IMG/VR virus record: IMGVR_UViG_3300035670_001341
Span: 1-22,241 of that record
Reading direction: 5' to 3' (one strand)
From: a virus
DNA: 22,241 nucleotides
In this document: positions 14,950 to 22,132 of the stretch, piece by piece
How the letters are laid out: the number at the start of each line of letters is the position of its first letter
Numbering within the stretch: position 1 is the stretch's first letter
Notes under the pieces: model-generated
Seen by the model: the letters and a program-made list of their open reading frames with translations, nothing else
Database searches by the model: none
What the model was told of the DNA's origin: nothing
Made by a program: the position numbers and the translations under genes

Positions 14950-16959
14950 ATGGGTGTAAATTCATCAAAAGGTTTTAATTTTAAACTAATTGCGAGTGGT
15001 TCTCAATTAGATTTATTCCAAGATGAAACGATAACAATATCAAATAACGTAACTGGTCTTTTTGATATTGGTATTCTTCCATCTGATTTTACACGTCAAA
15101 TAACCATACCAGGTACAAAGAACAATAACGCGTTTTTTAAACACGTTTATGATATTTCGGTAGAAAACCCTTACCTATTCGCTACAAACGTAAAGGTGCC
15201 GGCTTATTTTGATTTTGATGGGTTCTATATCTCACAAGGATATCTACAACTTAACAAAGTAAATGTTCGTTCAAATAAATTTATTGAATCATATGAAATT
15301 TCCATCTATGGTACACTTTCATCATTCAGTAGAGATATAAATAAATTATACTTAACTGATTTATCAAACCTTTCAGCTTACAATCACACAGCATCTTATC
15401 AAAACATTGTAGATAGTTGGGATGGTAATTTATTTGATGGTGATATTGTCTATCCCTTTGCAGATTATGGAACTGGTTGGCAATTCACAAGTGGTGATGC
15501 TTACTTTGGTTTAGATGATAACGAAGGTGCAATCACAGTACAAGATTACAAACCAGCAATTAGAGCAAAGAAAGTATTAGATGCAATCTTTGAATTTACA
15601 GGATATACTTACACATCTTCATTCTTTAATCAAGATTGGGTACAAGATATCTATATGATTTGTAATAATTCACTTAAATATCCAGAGTTTGCAGGTATAA
15701 ACTTAGAAATAAATGGTGTTGCTAAGTGGGGTGCAATTAGTGGTAGTGGACAAACTGATTTAGTTATTACAAAATCAACACAAACAAACTTGCCGTGGTA
15801 TAATAGATTAAATGACCCTTCATCCGTTGTTGGTTCAGATGGAACTTATACAATTACTAAATCAACTGCATTAAGAGGTGTTTTAAATTTAGAAATAAAC
15901 TTATCAGGCTCATTAGGTGGACCTTCTTTAGAATTAAATGTATGTCCTACCGGTAGTTCTACTGCTGTTTCAACAACAGCATTAGTTAATATCAATAGTT
16001 ACTTTAATAAAAATACCTATGCAATGTTTGCTGAAGGTGCAAGTGCACAAAGTAGAACATATACTTTACAAACTGAATTTAATACATCTAAGATAGACCC
16101 AGGTACGTACAACTTTGCATTACAATGGGTCGACCAATTTACTGCACCTTATAATAATTTTGTATTTACATTAGACCCAGGTGGACAACCTAAATCTTAT
16201 ATTGAAATAAGAAAACAATTACAAGCTGCAGATGGTAGAATAATGGATATTCAATCGAATATGCCTTATGGTGAAAGTGGTATTAAATTAGTAGATTTTA
16301 TTAAAGGATTACAAAAGAAATTTAACTTAGTAATCTATCCAGATAATACAAAACAAAATCATTTTATTATTGAACCATTTAATAATTGGTATGATAAAGG
16401 TGAAATTAAAAACTTTGATAAATACATCAACTTAAATGAAATTATAGAAGTTGTTCCAGCAAATAATTTAGCAGTAAATAAATTAGAATTTGGTGATAAA
16501 TTAGGTAATGATTATATTGCTCAACAATTTCAAAAGGAGAATACACGTGAATTTGCTAAAACATATTATACAGATACTGAAAACTACTTTTCACAAGGTG
16601 AGTTTAAAGTTGAAACAACTTTTTCAGTAACACCATTATCTTATTTGAGTGGAACTGGTTTATCAGGTTCTGCTGAAGGTATTACACCTCCATCTAATCA
16701 GGTATATACTTACTACGTTGGTAATGCTGGATTTGGTAGTAATTATGATGCATGTAATAATACATCATATTTCCCTAATACTTTATATTCTAACGCATCA
16801 CCATTAACATCTGGTGATGTATTATATACTGATTATAGTTTAACAAATACATTCAATGGTGGTTATTCTATATGGAAATTTGTACCTTCAATCGGTTCAC
16901 AATATCAATCAATATTCATTTCATCAACTGGTGTAGTGGGTTCACCATCATTATGTTAA
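14950..16959 (+). CDS. Tail hub-like protein, N-terminal part
   Basis: This 669-residue protein begins with segments typical of large tail-tip proteins of Bacteroidetes phages (LFDIGILPSDFTRQITIPGT, FDFDGFYISQGYLQLNKVNV). A core follows around residues 430-560 (LVDFIKGLQKKFNLVIYPDN, HFIIEPFNNWYDKGEI, VNKLEFGDKLGNDYIAQQF). After TTFSVTPLSYLSG the sequence changes character: the last ~105 residues form a Cys- and aromatic-containing unit (YYVGNAGFGSNYDACNN, GDVLYTDYSLTN, ending SPSLC) of adhesion-domain type. The gene then stops, and what looks like the rest of the hub begins 12 nt later in the same frame. I infer that a domain insertion split the hub. The C-terminal unit may bind the host surface. 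Confidence 0.6.
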   Translation: MGVNSSKGFNFKLIASGSQLDLFQDETITISNNVTGLFDIGILPSDFTRQITIPGTKNNNAFFKHVYDISVENPYLFATNVKVPAYFDFDGFYISQGYLQLNKVNVRSNKFIESYEISIYGTLSSFSRDINKLYLTDLSNLSAYNHTASYQNIVDSWDGNLFDGDIVYPFADYGTGWQFTSGDAYFGLDDNEGAITVQDYKPAIRAKKVLDAIFEFTGYTYTSSFFNQDWVQDIYMICNNSLKYPEFAGINLEINGVAKWGAISGSGQTDLVITKSTQTNLPWYNRLNDPSSVVGSDGTYTITKSTALRGVLNLEINLSGSLGGPSLELNVCPTGSSTAVSTTALVNINSYFNKNTYAMFAEGASAQSRTYTLQTEFNTSKIDPGTYNFALQWVDQFTAPYNNFVFTLDPGGQPKSYIEIRKQLQAADGRIMDIQSNMPYGESGIKLVDFIKGLQKKFNLVIYPDNTKQNHFIIEPFNNWYDKGEIKNFDKYINLNEIIEVVPANNLAVNKLEFGDKLGNDYIAQQFQKENTREFAKTYYTDTENYFSQGEFKVETTFSVTPLSYLSGTGLSGSAEGITPPSNQVYTYYVGNAGFGSNYDACNNTSYFPNTLYSNASPLTSGDVLYTDYSLTNTFNGGYSIWKFVPSIGSQYQSIFISSTGVVGSPSLC

Positions 16960-16971
16960 AATAAAAACTTT

Positions 16972-17484
16972 ATGGCTAAGATTCCTATATACATTCCAAC
17001 TTTTATTTCAAGTATTAACTACAATCCTGCAGTGGTATATCCACGTTTATATTTTTACAATGGTAAAGTAGAATGTGAAACTTATTGGATGAAGAATGAG
17101 AGTAACGCTTCAATTTCTAAAACAGTATTTCCTTATTTTGACCATTACTCTGCAGAGAGTGGTAGTTTTGTAACGGAAGAAAGTAAAACATTACTTTTTC
17201 AGAATGAAAATCCAGTGTATGGAACAATCCCATCTGCTAGTTTATATACTGAATATTGGGATAAATACATTTCTCTTCTATACAATCCACGTACTCGTTT
17301 GATTAATGCAAAGGGAATTATTCCTCTTGCAGATTATTTTAAGATGGAATTAAATGATATTATACAATTCAAAGGTAATACCTATCATTTACGTGCAATA
17401 AACAATTATGATTTAAAAGAAGGAACTTGTGATATACAATTATTAGGACCAATATTACCAGGAGCGATTAATCGTACCTTATAA
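16972..17484 (+). CDS. Tail hub-like protein, C-terminal part (split gene)
   Basis: This 170-residue protein reads like the end of a hub protein and not a free-standing protein: IPIYIPTFISSINYNPAVVY, LYFYNGKVECETYWMKN, then LYTEYWDKYISLLYNPRTRL, IPLADYFKMELNDIIQFKG and IQLLGPILPG. It lies in the same frame as the preceding gene, separated by one TAA and four sense codons. It has its own good start: the leader ATAAAAACTTTATGGC almost repeats that of the gene at 9221, so separate translation is likely. It may rejoin the N-terminal part non-covalently, or stop readthrough could make a fused form. It is intact, with no internal stop or frameshift. Confidence 0.6.
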   Translation: MAKIPIYIPTFISSINYNPAVVYPRLYFYNGKVECETYWMKNESNASISKTVFPYFDHYSAESGSFVTEESKTLLFQNENPVYGTIPSASLYTEYWDKYISLLYNPRTRLINAKGIIPLADYFKMELNDIIQFKGNTYHLRAINNYDLKEGTCDIQLLGPILPGAINRTL

Positions 17485-17495
17485 ACTACATTCAA

Positions 17496-17504
17496 ATTGT
17501 TAAA
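17496..17504 (+). promoter_or_regulatory. ATTGTTAAA intergenic motif before the 48-aa ORF
   Basis: This exact copy of the recurring nonamer lies in the 24-nt gap after the hub C-terminal gene and 4 nt before the ATG at 17509. A location so close to the start codon would mean a very short leader if it were a promoter core. Confidence 0.35.
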
Positions 17505-17508
17505 TGAT

Positions 17509-17655
17509 ATGATTAAAGAAATTATAGACCTATTACAAATAAGTGATTTTTACGGAGAAAGTGAAACAATTGATATTGCAAAAGGAAAATATGCATATCC
17601 AAATACTTTAACCGAAGCATTAACTTTATTAAAACGAACATGGCATGGCAGATAA
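17509..17655 (+). CDS. 48-residue ORF upstream of the tape measure
   Basis: This short ORF (MIKEIIDLLQISDFYGESET, ending LLKRTWHGR) starts 24 nt after the hub gene and overlaps the tape measure start by 11 nt in another frame. It is preceded by the ATTGTTAAA motif. The predicted make-up is a helix, a beta turn with DIAKGKYAYPNTL and a second helix. Its place just ahead of the tape measure is where tail assembly chaperones usually sit, but it is far shorter than those and shows no frameshift site, so that role is speculation. The frame is intact and the overlap suggests translational coupling to the tape measure. Confidence 0.5.
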   Translation: MIKEIIDLLQISDFYGESETIDIAKGKYAYPNTLTEALTLLKRTWHGR

Positions 17656-19543
17656 TACTACAACATATAAAGCCGTAATTGATGCGGAAGTAAAGGGTGC
17701 TGATGAAATCAAAGATTTAGGTGATAAGACCGAAGAAACAGGTGATAAGTTCGTCAAACTCCAATTACAAATTCGTCAAACACAAAAAGATTTACAAGCT
17801 GCTGCAGCTGCAGGAGATAAAGTAAAGTTTGATAAGTTAAGAGCACAATTAGATGATTTGGAAGATGGATTAGAAAAAGTTCAGTTCCAATCAAAACAAT
17901 TTGAAGACCAATTAGCATCATTACCAGGTCCTGCAGGACAAGCTGGTGGAGCAGTTAAAGGTGTAAGTGATGCGTTTAAGTTATTACTTGCTAATCCAGT
18001 TATTGCTGTAATTGGTGCAATCATTGGTATTTTCTTATTATTTAAGAAATCATTAGAATCTACTGCTGAAGGACAAGAAACTCTTAATCGTATTTCCACA
18101 GCATTTGGTAAAATATTAGGACCAATCCTTGCAACTATTGAAAAGGTTGCACTTCCTTTATTTGAAGGTTTAGCATTCGTATTAGAAAAAGTTGGTGAAG
18201 GGTTTGCATTCGTTGCAAGAAAGATAGGTATTGCTGATTCTAAAATCAAAGAAGCATCTTCTGGAATTAAAGATTTTAAGAAAGCAAACGAAGATGCTGC
18301 AAAGGCTGCAAAGGATGCATCTGATAAAGCAGAAGCTGATGCTAAGAAGAAAGCAGAAGATGCTAAGAAACGAGCAGAGGAATCTAAACGTCAGGCAGAA
18401 GAAGCAAGAAAGAAGGCTGAGGAATTAAAACAAAAAAGAATTGAAGAAGCTAAATCTGCAATAGAATTAGCATCTAAAGCACAATCTGCAGAACAAAATC
18501 TTGCTAATGCAAGAAAGAAACGTTTTGATGATAGAATCGAAGAGATTAAAAACGAACAAGTTGAAGCAGATGTAGCATATAAAATTGAAGTAGATAGAAT
18601 TAATAATCTATTAAAGGTTCAGGGTCTTGCAGAGAAAGAAAGAAAACAACTTCTTATAGATAGAACTAATGCTGAGGCAAAGTATCTTGAGGATAAGAAG
18701 AAGATGGAAGGTGCCATCATCGAAGAAGAGAAGAAGAGAGCTGAGGAGAAGAAGAAAGAAGAAGAGAAGGCTGCAGAAGATAAAAAGAAAAAAGATGAAG
18801 AGGATGCTAAGAAGAGAGAAGAAGATGCTCAGAAATTAGCAGATGCAGAATCTCAAGCAAGAATGGATAAGGCTGCTAGAATCTATTCAGAATACGAATT
18901 ACAAGATACTCTAACTAAACAATCGTTCCAATCTCAAATTGATACTTTTGATAAGGTAAGAGAATTGGAAAGAGCAGATATGGTTGCAAAGATGGCATCA
19001 GCAGATGCTCTTGCAGCGTTTGATGCAGAAACTGCAAAGACAAGAGTTGATATTGAAAGAGCAGCAACTGAAGCTAAATTAGGTATTGTATCTAATGCAT
19101 TGGGAACTATTGCACAAGCAGTTGGTGAACAAACAGTTGCAGGTAAAGCACTTGCAGTTGCACAAGCAACGATTGATACTTACTTAGGTGCTACTAAGGC
19201 ACTTGCAACATACCCACCTCCATTTGGTGCTATTGCTGCAGGTACAGTTATCCTTGCTGGTTTATTAAACGTTAGAAAGATTATTTCTACACAAGTTCCT
19301 AAGATGCCAGGTGCAACAGGTGGAGGTGGTGGAAATGTTTCCACACCATCTATTCAGGCACCATCAGTATCATCACCACAAGTACCACAATTACAAGGTG
19401 GTGGTGCAATAAATCCAACAACACAAATTGCTGAAGGATTGAGTAGAGCATCAAACAAACCAATCAAAGCATATGTAGTTGGTACTGATATGAGTTCACA
19501 ACAAGCATTAGATAGACGTACTACATCAGCAGCAACGTTTTAA
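17645..19543 (+). CDS. Tail tape measure protein
   Basis: This 632-residue protein is mainly helical. It has an N-terminal helical region with QLQIRQTQKDLQAAAA (about 40-56), a hydrophobic segment at about 112-134 (LLLANPVIAVIGAIIGIFLL) and a long Lys/Glu/Ala coiled coil from about 208 to 390. A Gly/Pro/Gln-rich linker precedes a C-terminus KAYVVGTDMSSQQALDR that is typical of tape measures in Bacteroidetes phages. The tape measure sets tail length and carries a segment that inserts in the host membrane. At roughly 0.15 nm per residue the tail would be about 95 nm, which is inference. It starts inside the preceding small ORF. Confidence 0.85.
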   Translation: MADNTTTYKAVIDAEVKGADEIKDLGDKTEETGDKFVKLQLQIRQTQKDLQAAAAAGDKVKFDKLRAQLDDLEDGLEKVQFQSKQFEDQLASLPGPAGQAGGAVKGVSDAFKLLLANPVIAVIGAIIGIFLLFKKSLESTAEGQETLNRISTAFGKILGPILATIEKVALPLFEGLAFVLEKVGEGFAFVARKIGIADSKIKEASSGIKDFKKANEDAAKAAKDASDKAEADAKKKAEDAKKRAEESKRQAEEARKKAEELKQKRIEEAKSAIELASKAQSAEQNLANARKKRFDDRIEEIKNEQVEADVAYKIEVDRINNLLKVQGLAEKERKQLLIDRTNAEAKYLEDKKKMEGAIIEEEKKRAEEKKKEEEKAAEDKKKKDEEDAKKREEDAQKLADAESQARMDKAARIYSEYELQDTLTKQSFQSQIDTFDKVRELERADMVAKMASADALAAFDAETAKTRVDIERAATEAKLGIVSNALGTIAQAVGEQTVAGKALAVAQATIDTYLGATKALATYPPPFGAIAAGTVILAGLLNVRKIISTQVPKMPGATGGGGGNVSTPSIQAPSVSSPQVPQLQGGGAINPTTQIAEGLSRASNKPIKAYVVGTDMSSQQALDRRTTSAATF

Positions 19544-19559
19544 GATAAAGTAAACATAA

Positions 19560-19568
19560 ATTGTTAAA
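19560..19568 (+). promoter_or_regulatory. ATTGTTAAA intergenic motif before the protease gene
   Basis: This third exact copy of the nonamer lies in the 30-nt gap between tape measure and protease genes, with 5 nt between it and the start codon. Two of the three exact copies lie 4-5 nt from the ATG. Confidence 0.35.
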
Positions 19569-19573
19569 GTATT

Positions 19574-20608
19574 ATGAAATTATATGAACTTACAATAGAA
19601 GACCCGAACGTTGACGAAGTGATGGCCATATCATTGGTAGAAGCTCCGGCCATTGAATCTGATTGGGTGTATTTTAATAAAGATGAAATTGCTTTTGCAA
19701 AAGTAGATACAGAACAACGTATTTTATTAGGAGCAATCTTAATTCCAAATAAACGTATCCTAAGAGTAGATGGAGAAGGACAACCATATGAGGTATTCTT
19801 TACACCACAAACAATTAAGAAGTTAGCACAGAATTATCTTGCAAAGAAATATACTGATAAAGCAACATTAGAACACGATAAGAAAATCAAAGGTGTAACA
19901 CTTGTTGAGTCGTGGGTTAAAGAAGGAAAATTAGATAAATCAAACAATTACGGATTAAACTTACCAGAGGGAACTTGGGTAGGTATGATGAAGATAACTG
20001 ATGATAAGATTTGGAATGAATTCGTAAAGACAGGTAAGATTAAAGGATTCTCTATTGAAGGAGTATTCGAACATAAATTAGTTAAGGCTAGTAAAGATGA
20101 ATTGAAAGCTGAGTATTTGTTAAGTAAAATTAAACAAATTATCTTAGAAGCAAATCCATCATTAGTATCACCATCTTATAGTGGTGAGATACCTAATCCT
20201 GATGAAGATGAAGATAGATTCATATCTCCAGCATTATTAGAAGAAGGATGTCCAGAAGCAACTCAAAGTATTCCAGTAAACTTAGCTAATAGAGCTAATG
20301 CAGTAAAAATAGCACATTATGGGCCACTTAACCCAAATGAACCGAACGAAGATTATTGGAAGAAGAAAGCAGATATGTTTGAGGGAAACGTTGAATCCGC
20401 AAAGAAAGCATTATGTGGAAATTGTGCGTTTTTCATCCAAACCAAAAAAATGTTGGATTGTATTGCATCTGGTATAGGTGGAGAAGTAAAAGATGAGTGG
20501 GATACAATCCAAGCAGGTGATTTAGGATATTGTGAAGCATTTGATTTTAAGTGTGCAGCAAGTAGAACTTGTGATGCTTGGGTGACAGGAGGTCCCATAA
20601 CTGACTAA
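19574..20608 (+). CDS. XkdF-type prohead protease with C-terminal cysteine cluster
   Basis: This 344-residue protein has two domains. Residues 1-~170 match XkdF-like phage serine proteases (Peptidase_S78_2 type): a DEVMAISLVEAPAIE start, a candidate catalytic His101 (HDKKIKG), ESW at 112-114 and a candidate catalytic Ser160 in GFSIEG. This enzyme would cleave the scaffold and capsid N-termini during head maturation. A linker with PSYSGEIPNPDEDED leads to a C-terminal domain holding Cys281, 284, 296, 320, 327 and 333 (CGNCAFF, GYCEAF, CAASRTCDAWVTGGP). That spacing suits a metal or iron-sulfur site. The gene lies after the tape measure, far from capsid and scaffold, which is unusual. Protease assignment good; cluster chemistry unknown. 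Confidence 0.7.
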   Translation: MKLYELTIEDPNVDEVMAISLVEAPAIESDWVYFNKDEIAFAKVDTEQRILLGAILIPNKRILRVDGEGQPYEVFFTPQTIKKLAQNYLAKKYTDKATLEHDKKIKGVTLVESWVKEGKLDKSNNYGLNLPEGTWVGMMKITDDKIWNEFVKTGKIKGFSIEGVFEHKLVKASKDELKAEYLLSKIKQIILEANPSLVSPSYSGEIPNPDEDEDRFISPALLEEGCPEATQSIPVNLANRANAVKIAHYGPLNPNEPNEDYWKKKADMFEGNVESAKKALCGNCAFFIQTKKMLDCIASGIGGEVKDEWDTIQAGDLGYCEAFDFKCAASRTCDAWVTGGPITD

Positions 20609-20609
20609 T

Positions 20610-20948
20610 ATGTACGAAAATTCAGTTCATAATAAGATATATAAGTTTGAAAGTTATTCTGATTATCCAGAATCTGCATCAAACAATGCTAAAAGAGCAT
20701 TAGATTGGGCTGAAAAGAATGGATGGGGAAGTTGTGGAGAAGCAACAGGAAAACAAAGAGCTAACCAACTTGCAAATAAAGAACCAATTAGTAGAGATAC
20801 GATAGCAAGGATGGCTTCATTCAAAAGACATCAACAACACAAAGATGTACCCTATTCAGAAGGATGTGGTGGATTAATGTGGGATGCTTGGGGTGGAACA
20901 TCAGGTGTAGAATGGGCAATCAATAAATTAAAAGAATTGGATAAGTAA
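20610..20948 (+). CDS. Conserved phage protein of unknown function
   Basis: This 112-residue protein starts 1 nt after the protease (TAATATG). It has the blocks ASNNAKRALDWAEKNGWGSC, ISRDTIARMASFKRHQQHKD and SEGCGGLMWDAWGGTSG, ending VEWAINKLKELDK. I recall this set in many phage genomes, either free or attached to prohead proteases and portal-related proteins, so its place here fits a head-maturation partner. The two cysteines (SCGE and EGCGG) could bind metal or each other. No enzymatic motif is recognised. The function is unknown. Confidence 0.65.
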   Translation: MYENSVHNKIYKFESYSDYPESASNNAKRALDWAEKNGWGSCGEATGKQRANQLANKEPISRDTIARMASFKRHQQHKDVPYSEGCGGLMWDAWGGTSGVEWAINKLKELDK

Positions 20949-20949
20949 T

Positions 20950-21258
20950 ATGAACTCAACAATCGTAGGTAATAAACTTTATCAATTCCGTAAAAAGAAT
21001 TACATTTCATTTAGTGAAATGGTTGATATTGTCAAAACCAAATATGAATTTGTTAAAATATATACCACTAAACTAAGTGGTAGAAATATGGTTAGAGAAA
21101 TGTACACTACTGACCCTACTGGTAATCCACCTGTATATGATTATGAGGAAAGAGGATATTGGGTATTATGGGATAGAGATGCGAGTGGATATAGAACTGT
21201 TGTATTAAAGAATATAGAAAAAATAATAGTAGATGGTGAAACCATGTACGTTGATTAA
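20950..21258 (+). CDS. Small phage protein of unknown function
   Basis: This 102-residue protein starts 1 nt after its neighbour by a TAATATG junction. It begins MNSTIVGNKLYQFRKKNYIS, similar in style to the opening of the preceding protein (VHNKIYKFESYSDY), and has a central NPPVYDYEERGYWVLWDRD stretch and a C-terminal beta hairpin (TVVLKNIEKIIVDGETMYVD). No family is recognised. It lies between two conserved phage proteins in a tightly packed run, so it probably belongs to the same transcription unit. Confidence 0.6.
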   Translation: MNSTIVGNKLYQFRKKNYISFSEMVDIVKTKYEFVKIYTTKLSGRNMVREMYTTDPTGNPPVYDYEERGYWVLWDRDASGYRTVVLKNIEKIIVDGETMYVD

Positions 21259-21270
21259 ATAATAAACATT

Positions 21271-21582
21271 ATGCCAATCCCAAATCCAAAATCAGAAGAA
21301 ACAGAAGAACAATTTGTAAGTAGATGTATCGGTGAAATATACGATGAATACGGACAAGAACAATCAGCTGCAATTTGCTACCAAACATATCGTACTGAAA
21401 CGAATATGAGTGTTGCAAAAAGAATCAAAAGTTTATTAGGACAAGAACAAAAGTATAGAGGTATAAACCTTAAAGCAGTTGATTTAGGATTAGAAGATAG
21501 CTGCTGGCCTGGATATGAAGCAATTGGTACGAAAGAGTTAGATGGTAGAACTGTCCCAAATTGTGTACCCATAAAGGAATAA
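21271..21582 (+). CDS. Conserved phage protein with CWPGYE motif
   Basis: This 103-residue protein has two blocks. The first, PIPNPKSEETEEQFVSRCIG followed by AAICYQTYR, matches a short segment that recurs in phage head-maturation proteins, often written as P-P-E-x(5)-F-x2-RC. The second, at the C-terminus, is CWPGYEAIGTKELDGRTVPN then CVP. Four cysteines fall in the two blocks (RC, ICY, SCW, NCV), which may form a small metal site or disulfides. Both blocks are widespread in uncultured phages but have no known function to my knowledge. It runs into the next small gene by TAATATG. Confidence 0.65.
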   Translation: MPIPNPKSEETEEQFVSRCIGEIYDEYGQEQSAAICYQTYRTETNMSVAKRIKSLLGQEQKYRGINLKAVDLGLEDSCWPGYEAIGTKELDGRTVPNCVPIKE

Positions 21583-21583
21583 T

Positions 21584-21736
21584 ATGGAAACTAAATTACT
21601 ACAATTAGAATTGGATATGGAAAGAGCAAAAAGAGATATTGATGAAATCAGAGATATCGTAATTGCACTATCTTATACCATAAACGATATTGATAAAAAA
21701 ATAACAGCATTTTTAGATGGCAAAGAAAACAGCTAA
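21584..21736 (+). CDS. 50-residue predicted coiled-coil protein
   Basis: This intact ORF starts after one spacer base (TAATATG) and encodes METKLLQLELDMERAKRDID, continuing helical to LDGKENS. Heptad-like leucine and isoleucine spacing suggests a small coiled coil, perhaps oligomeric. It overlaps the next gene by 20 nt. The junction pattern and the tight spacing support that it is a real gene. No function is recognised. Confidence 0.6.
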   Translation: METKLLQLELDMERAKRDIDEIRDIVIALSYTINDIDKKITAFLDGKENS

Positions 21737-21845
21737 TTCAAATACAAAAGTTGGTTTCGGTAAAAAGAAATCTCAACCAACAGGTAAGACATCATACAAC
21801 AAACATAATCCAAAACCGAAAGCATATCGCGGACAAGGTAGATAA
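21717..21845 (+). CDS. 42-residue highly basic protein
   Basis: This intact small ORF encodes MAKKTANSNTKVGFGKKKSQ and ends SYNKHNPKPKAYRGQGR. It is about one-third Lys and Arg, so it is likely unstructured and able to bind nucleic acid or ribosomes. It starts inside the previous gene (20-nt overlap, different frame) and ends 50 nt before rpsU. The RGQG(R/K) tail is a pattern I associate with short proteins of Bacteroidetes phages, which supports it being a real gene. The function is unknown; its neighbourhood next to bS21 makes an RNA-related role worth testing. Confidence 0.55.
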   Translation: MAKKTANSNTKVGFGKKKSQPTGKTSYNKHNPKPKAYRGQGR

Positions 21846-21895
21846 TACCCATTAAAACGATTTTAAGCCGGCAAGAATAACAAAAAAATAAAAGA

Positions 21896-22132
21896 ATGAG
21901 TGTTTCATTAGTAGGAATTAAAAAAAGAGAAGGAGAGGATATTTCCTCTTTATTAAAAAGATTTAAGAAGAAGGTAGAATCATCTGGTCATCTGATTGAA
22001 TTAAGAGAAAGAAAATACTTTGTTAAACCATCAGCAGTTAAACGTGCTAGAAAGAATGATGTAGAGTTTAAACGTAAAGTAGAAAAGATATTGGAAAGAG
22101 AGAGAATGATAAAGGCTAAGAGTAAAATGTAG
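21896..22132 (+). CDS. rpsU: Ribosomal protein bS21, phage-encoded
   Basis: This 78-residue basic protein shows the bS21 core LLKRFKKKVESSGHLIELRE followed by FVKPSAVKRARKN and a Lys/Arg-rich helix. Bacterial bS21 is usually about 55-70 residues; the extra length is at both ends. It binds the 30S platform near the 3' end of 16S rRNA. The block aligns without gaps to Bacteroidetes bS21, and F58 falls where flavobacterial bS21 has Tyr54, reported (from memory) to help hide the anti-SD. The leader (21846-21895) is A-rich and has no SD. This is the only gene in the window ending in TAG; the 24 others end in TAA. It probably replaces or competes with host bS21 to alter translation during infection. 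Confidence 0.9.
   Translation: MSVSLVGIKKREGEDISSLLKRFKKKVESSGHLIELRERKYFVKPSAVKRARKNDVEFKRKVEKILERERMIKAKSKM

Noticed and set aside
16957-16971. Sequencing error creating the stop between the two hub genes
   Set aside because: A substitution in TAA could explain it, but the downstream gene has its own start with a leader nearly identical to that at 9221, and the sequence before the stop is a different domain type, which fits an insertion better. Not fully excluded.
18231-18428. Plus-strand ORF inside the tape measure gene
   Set aside because: It is a frame shadow of the Lys/Glu/Ala coiled coil; its Lys/Arg/Leu-rich translation follows from the repetitive codons.
13658-21863. Shared 10-mer AAAACGATTT in the gaps at 13658-13667 and 21854-21863
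   Set aside because: Two copies of an AT-rich 10-mer in 22 kb, with no common spacing to the start codon, can be chance.
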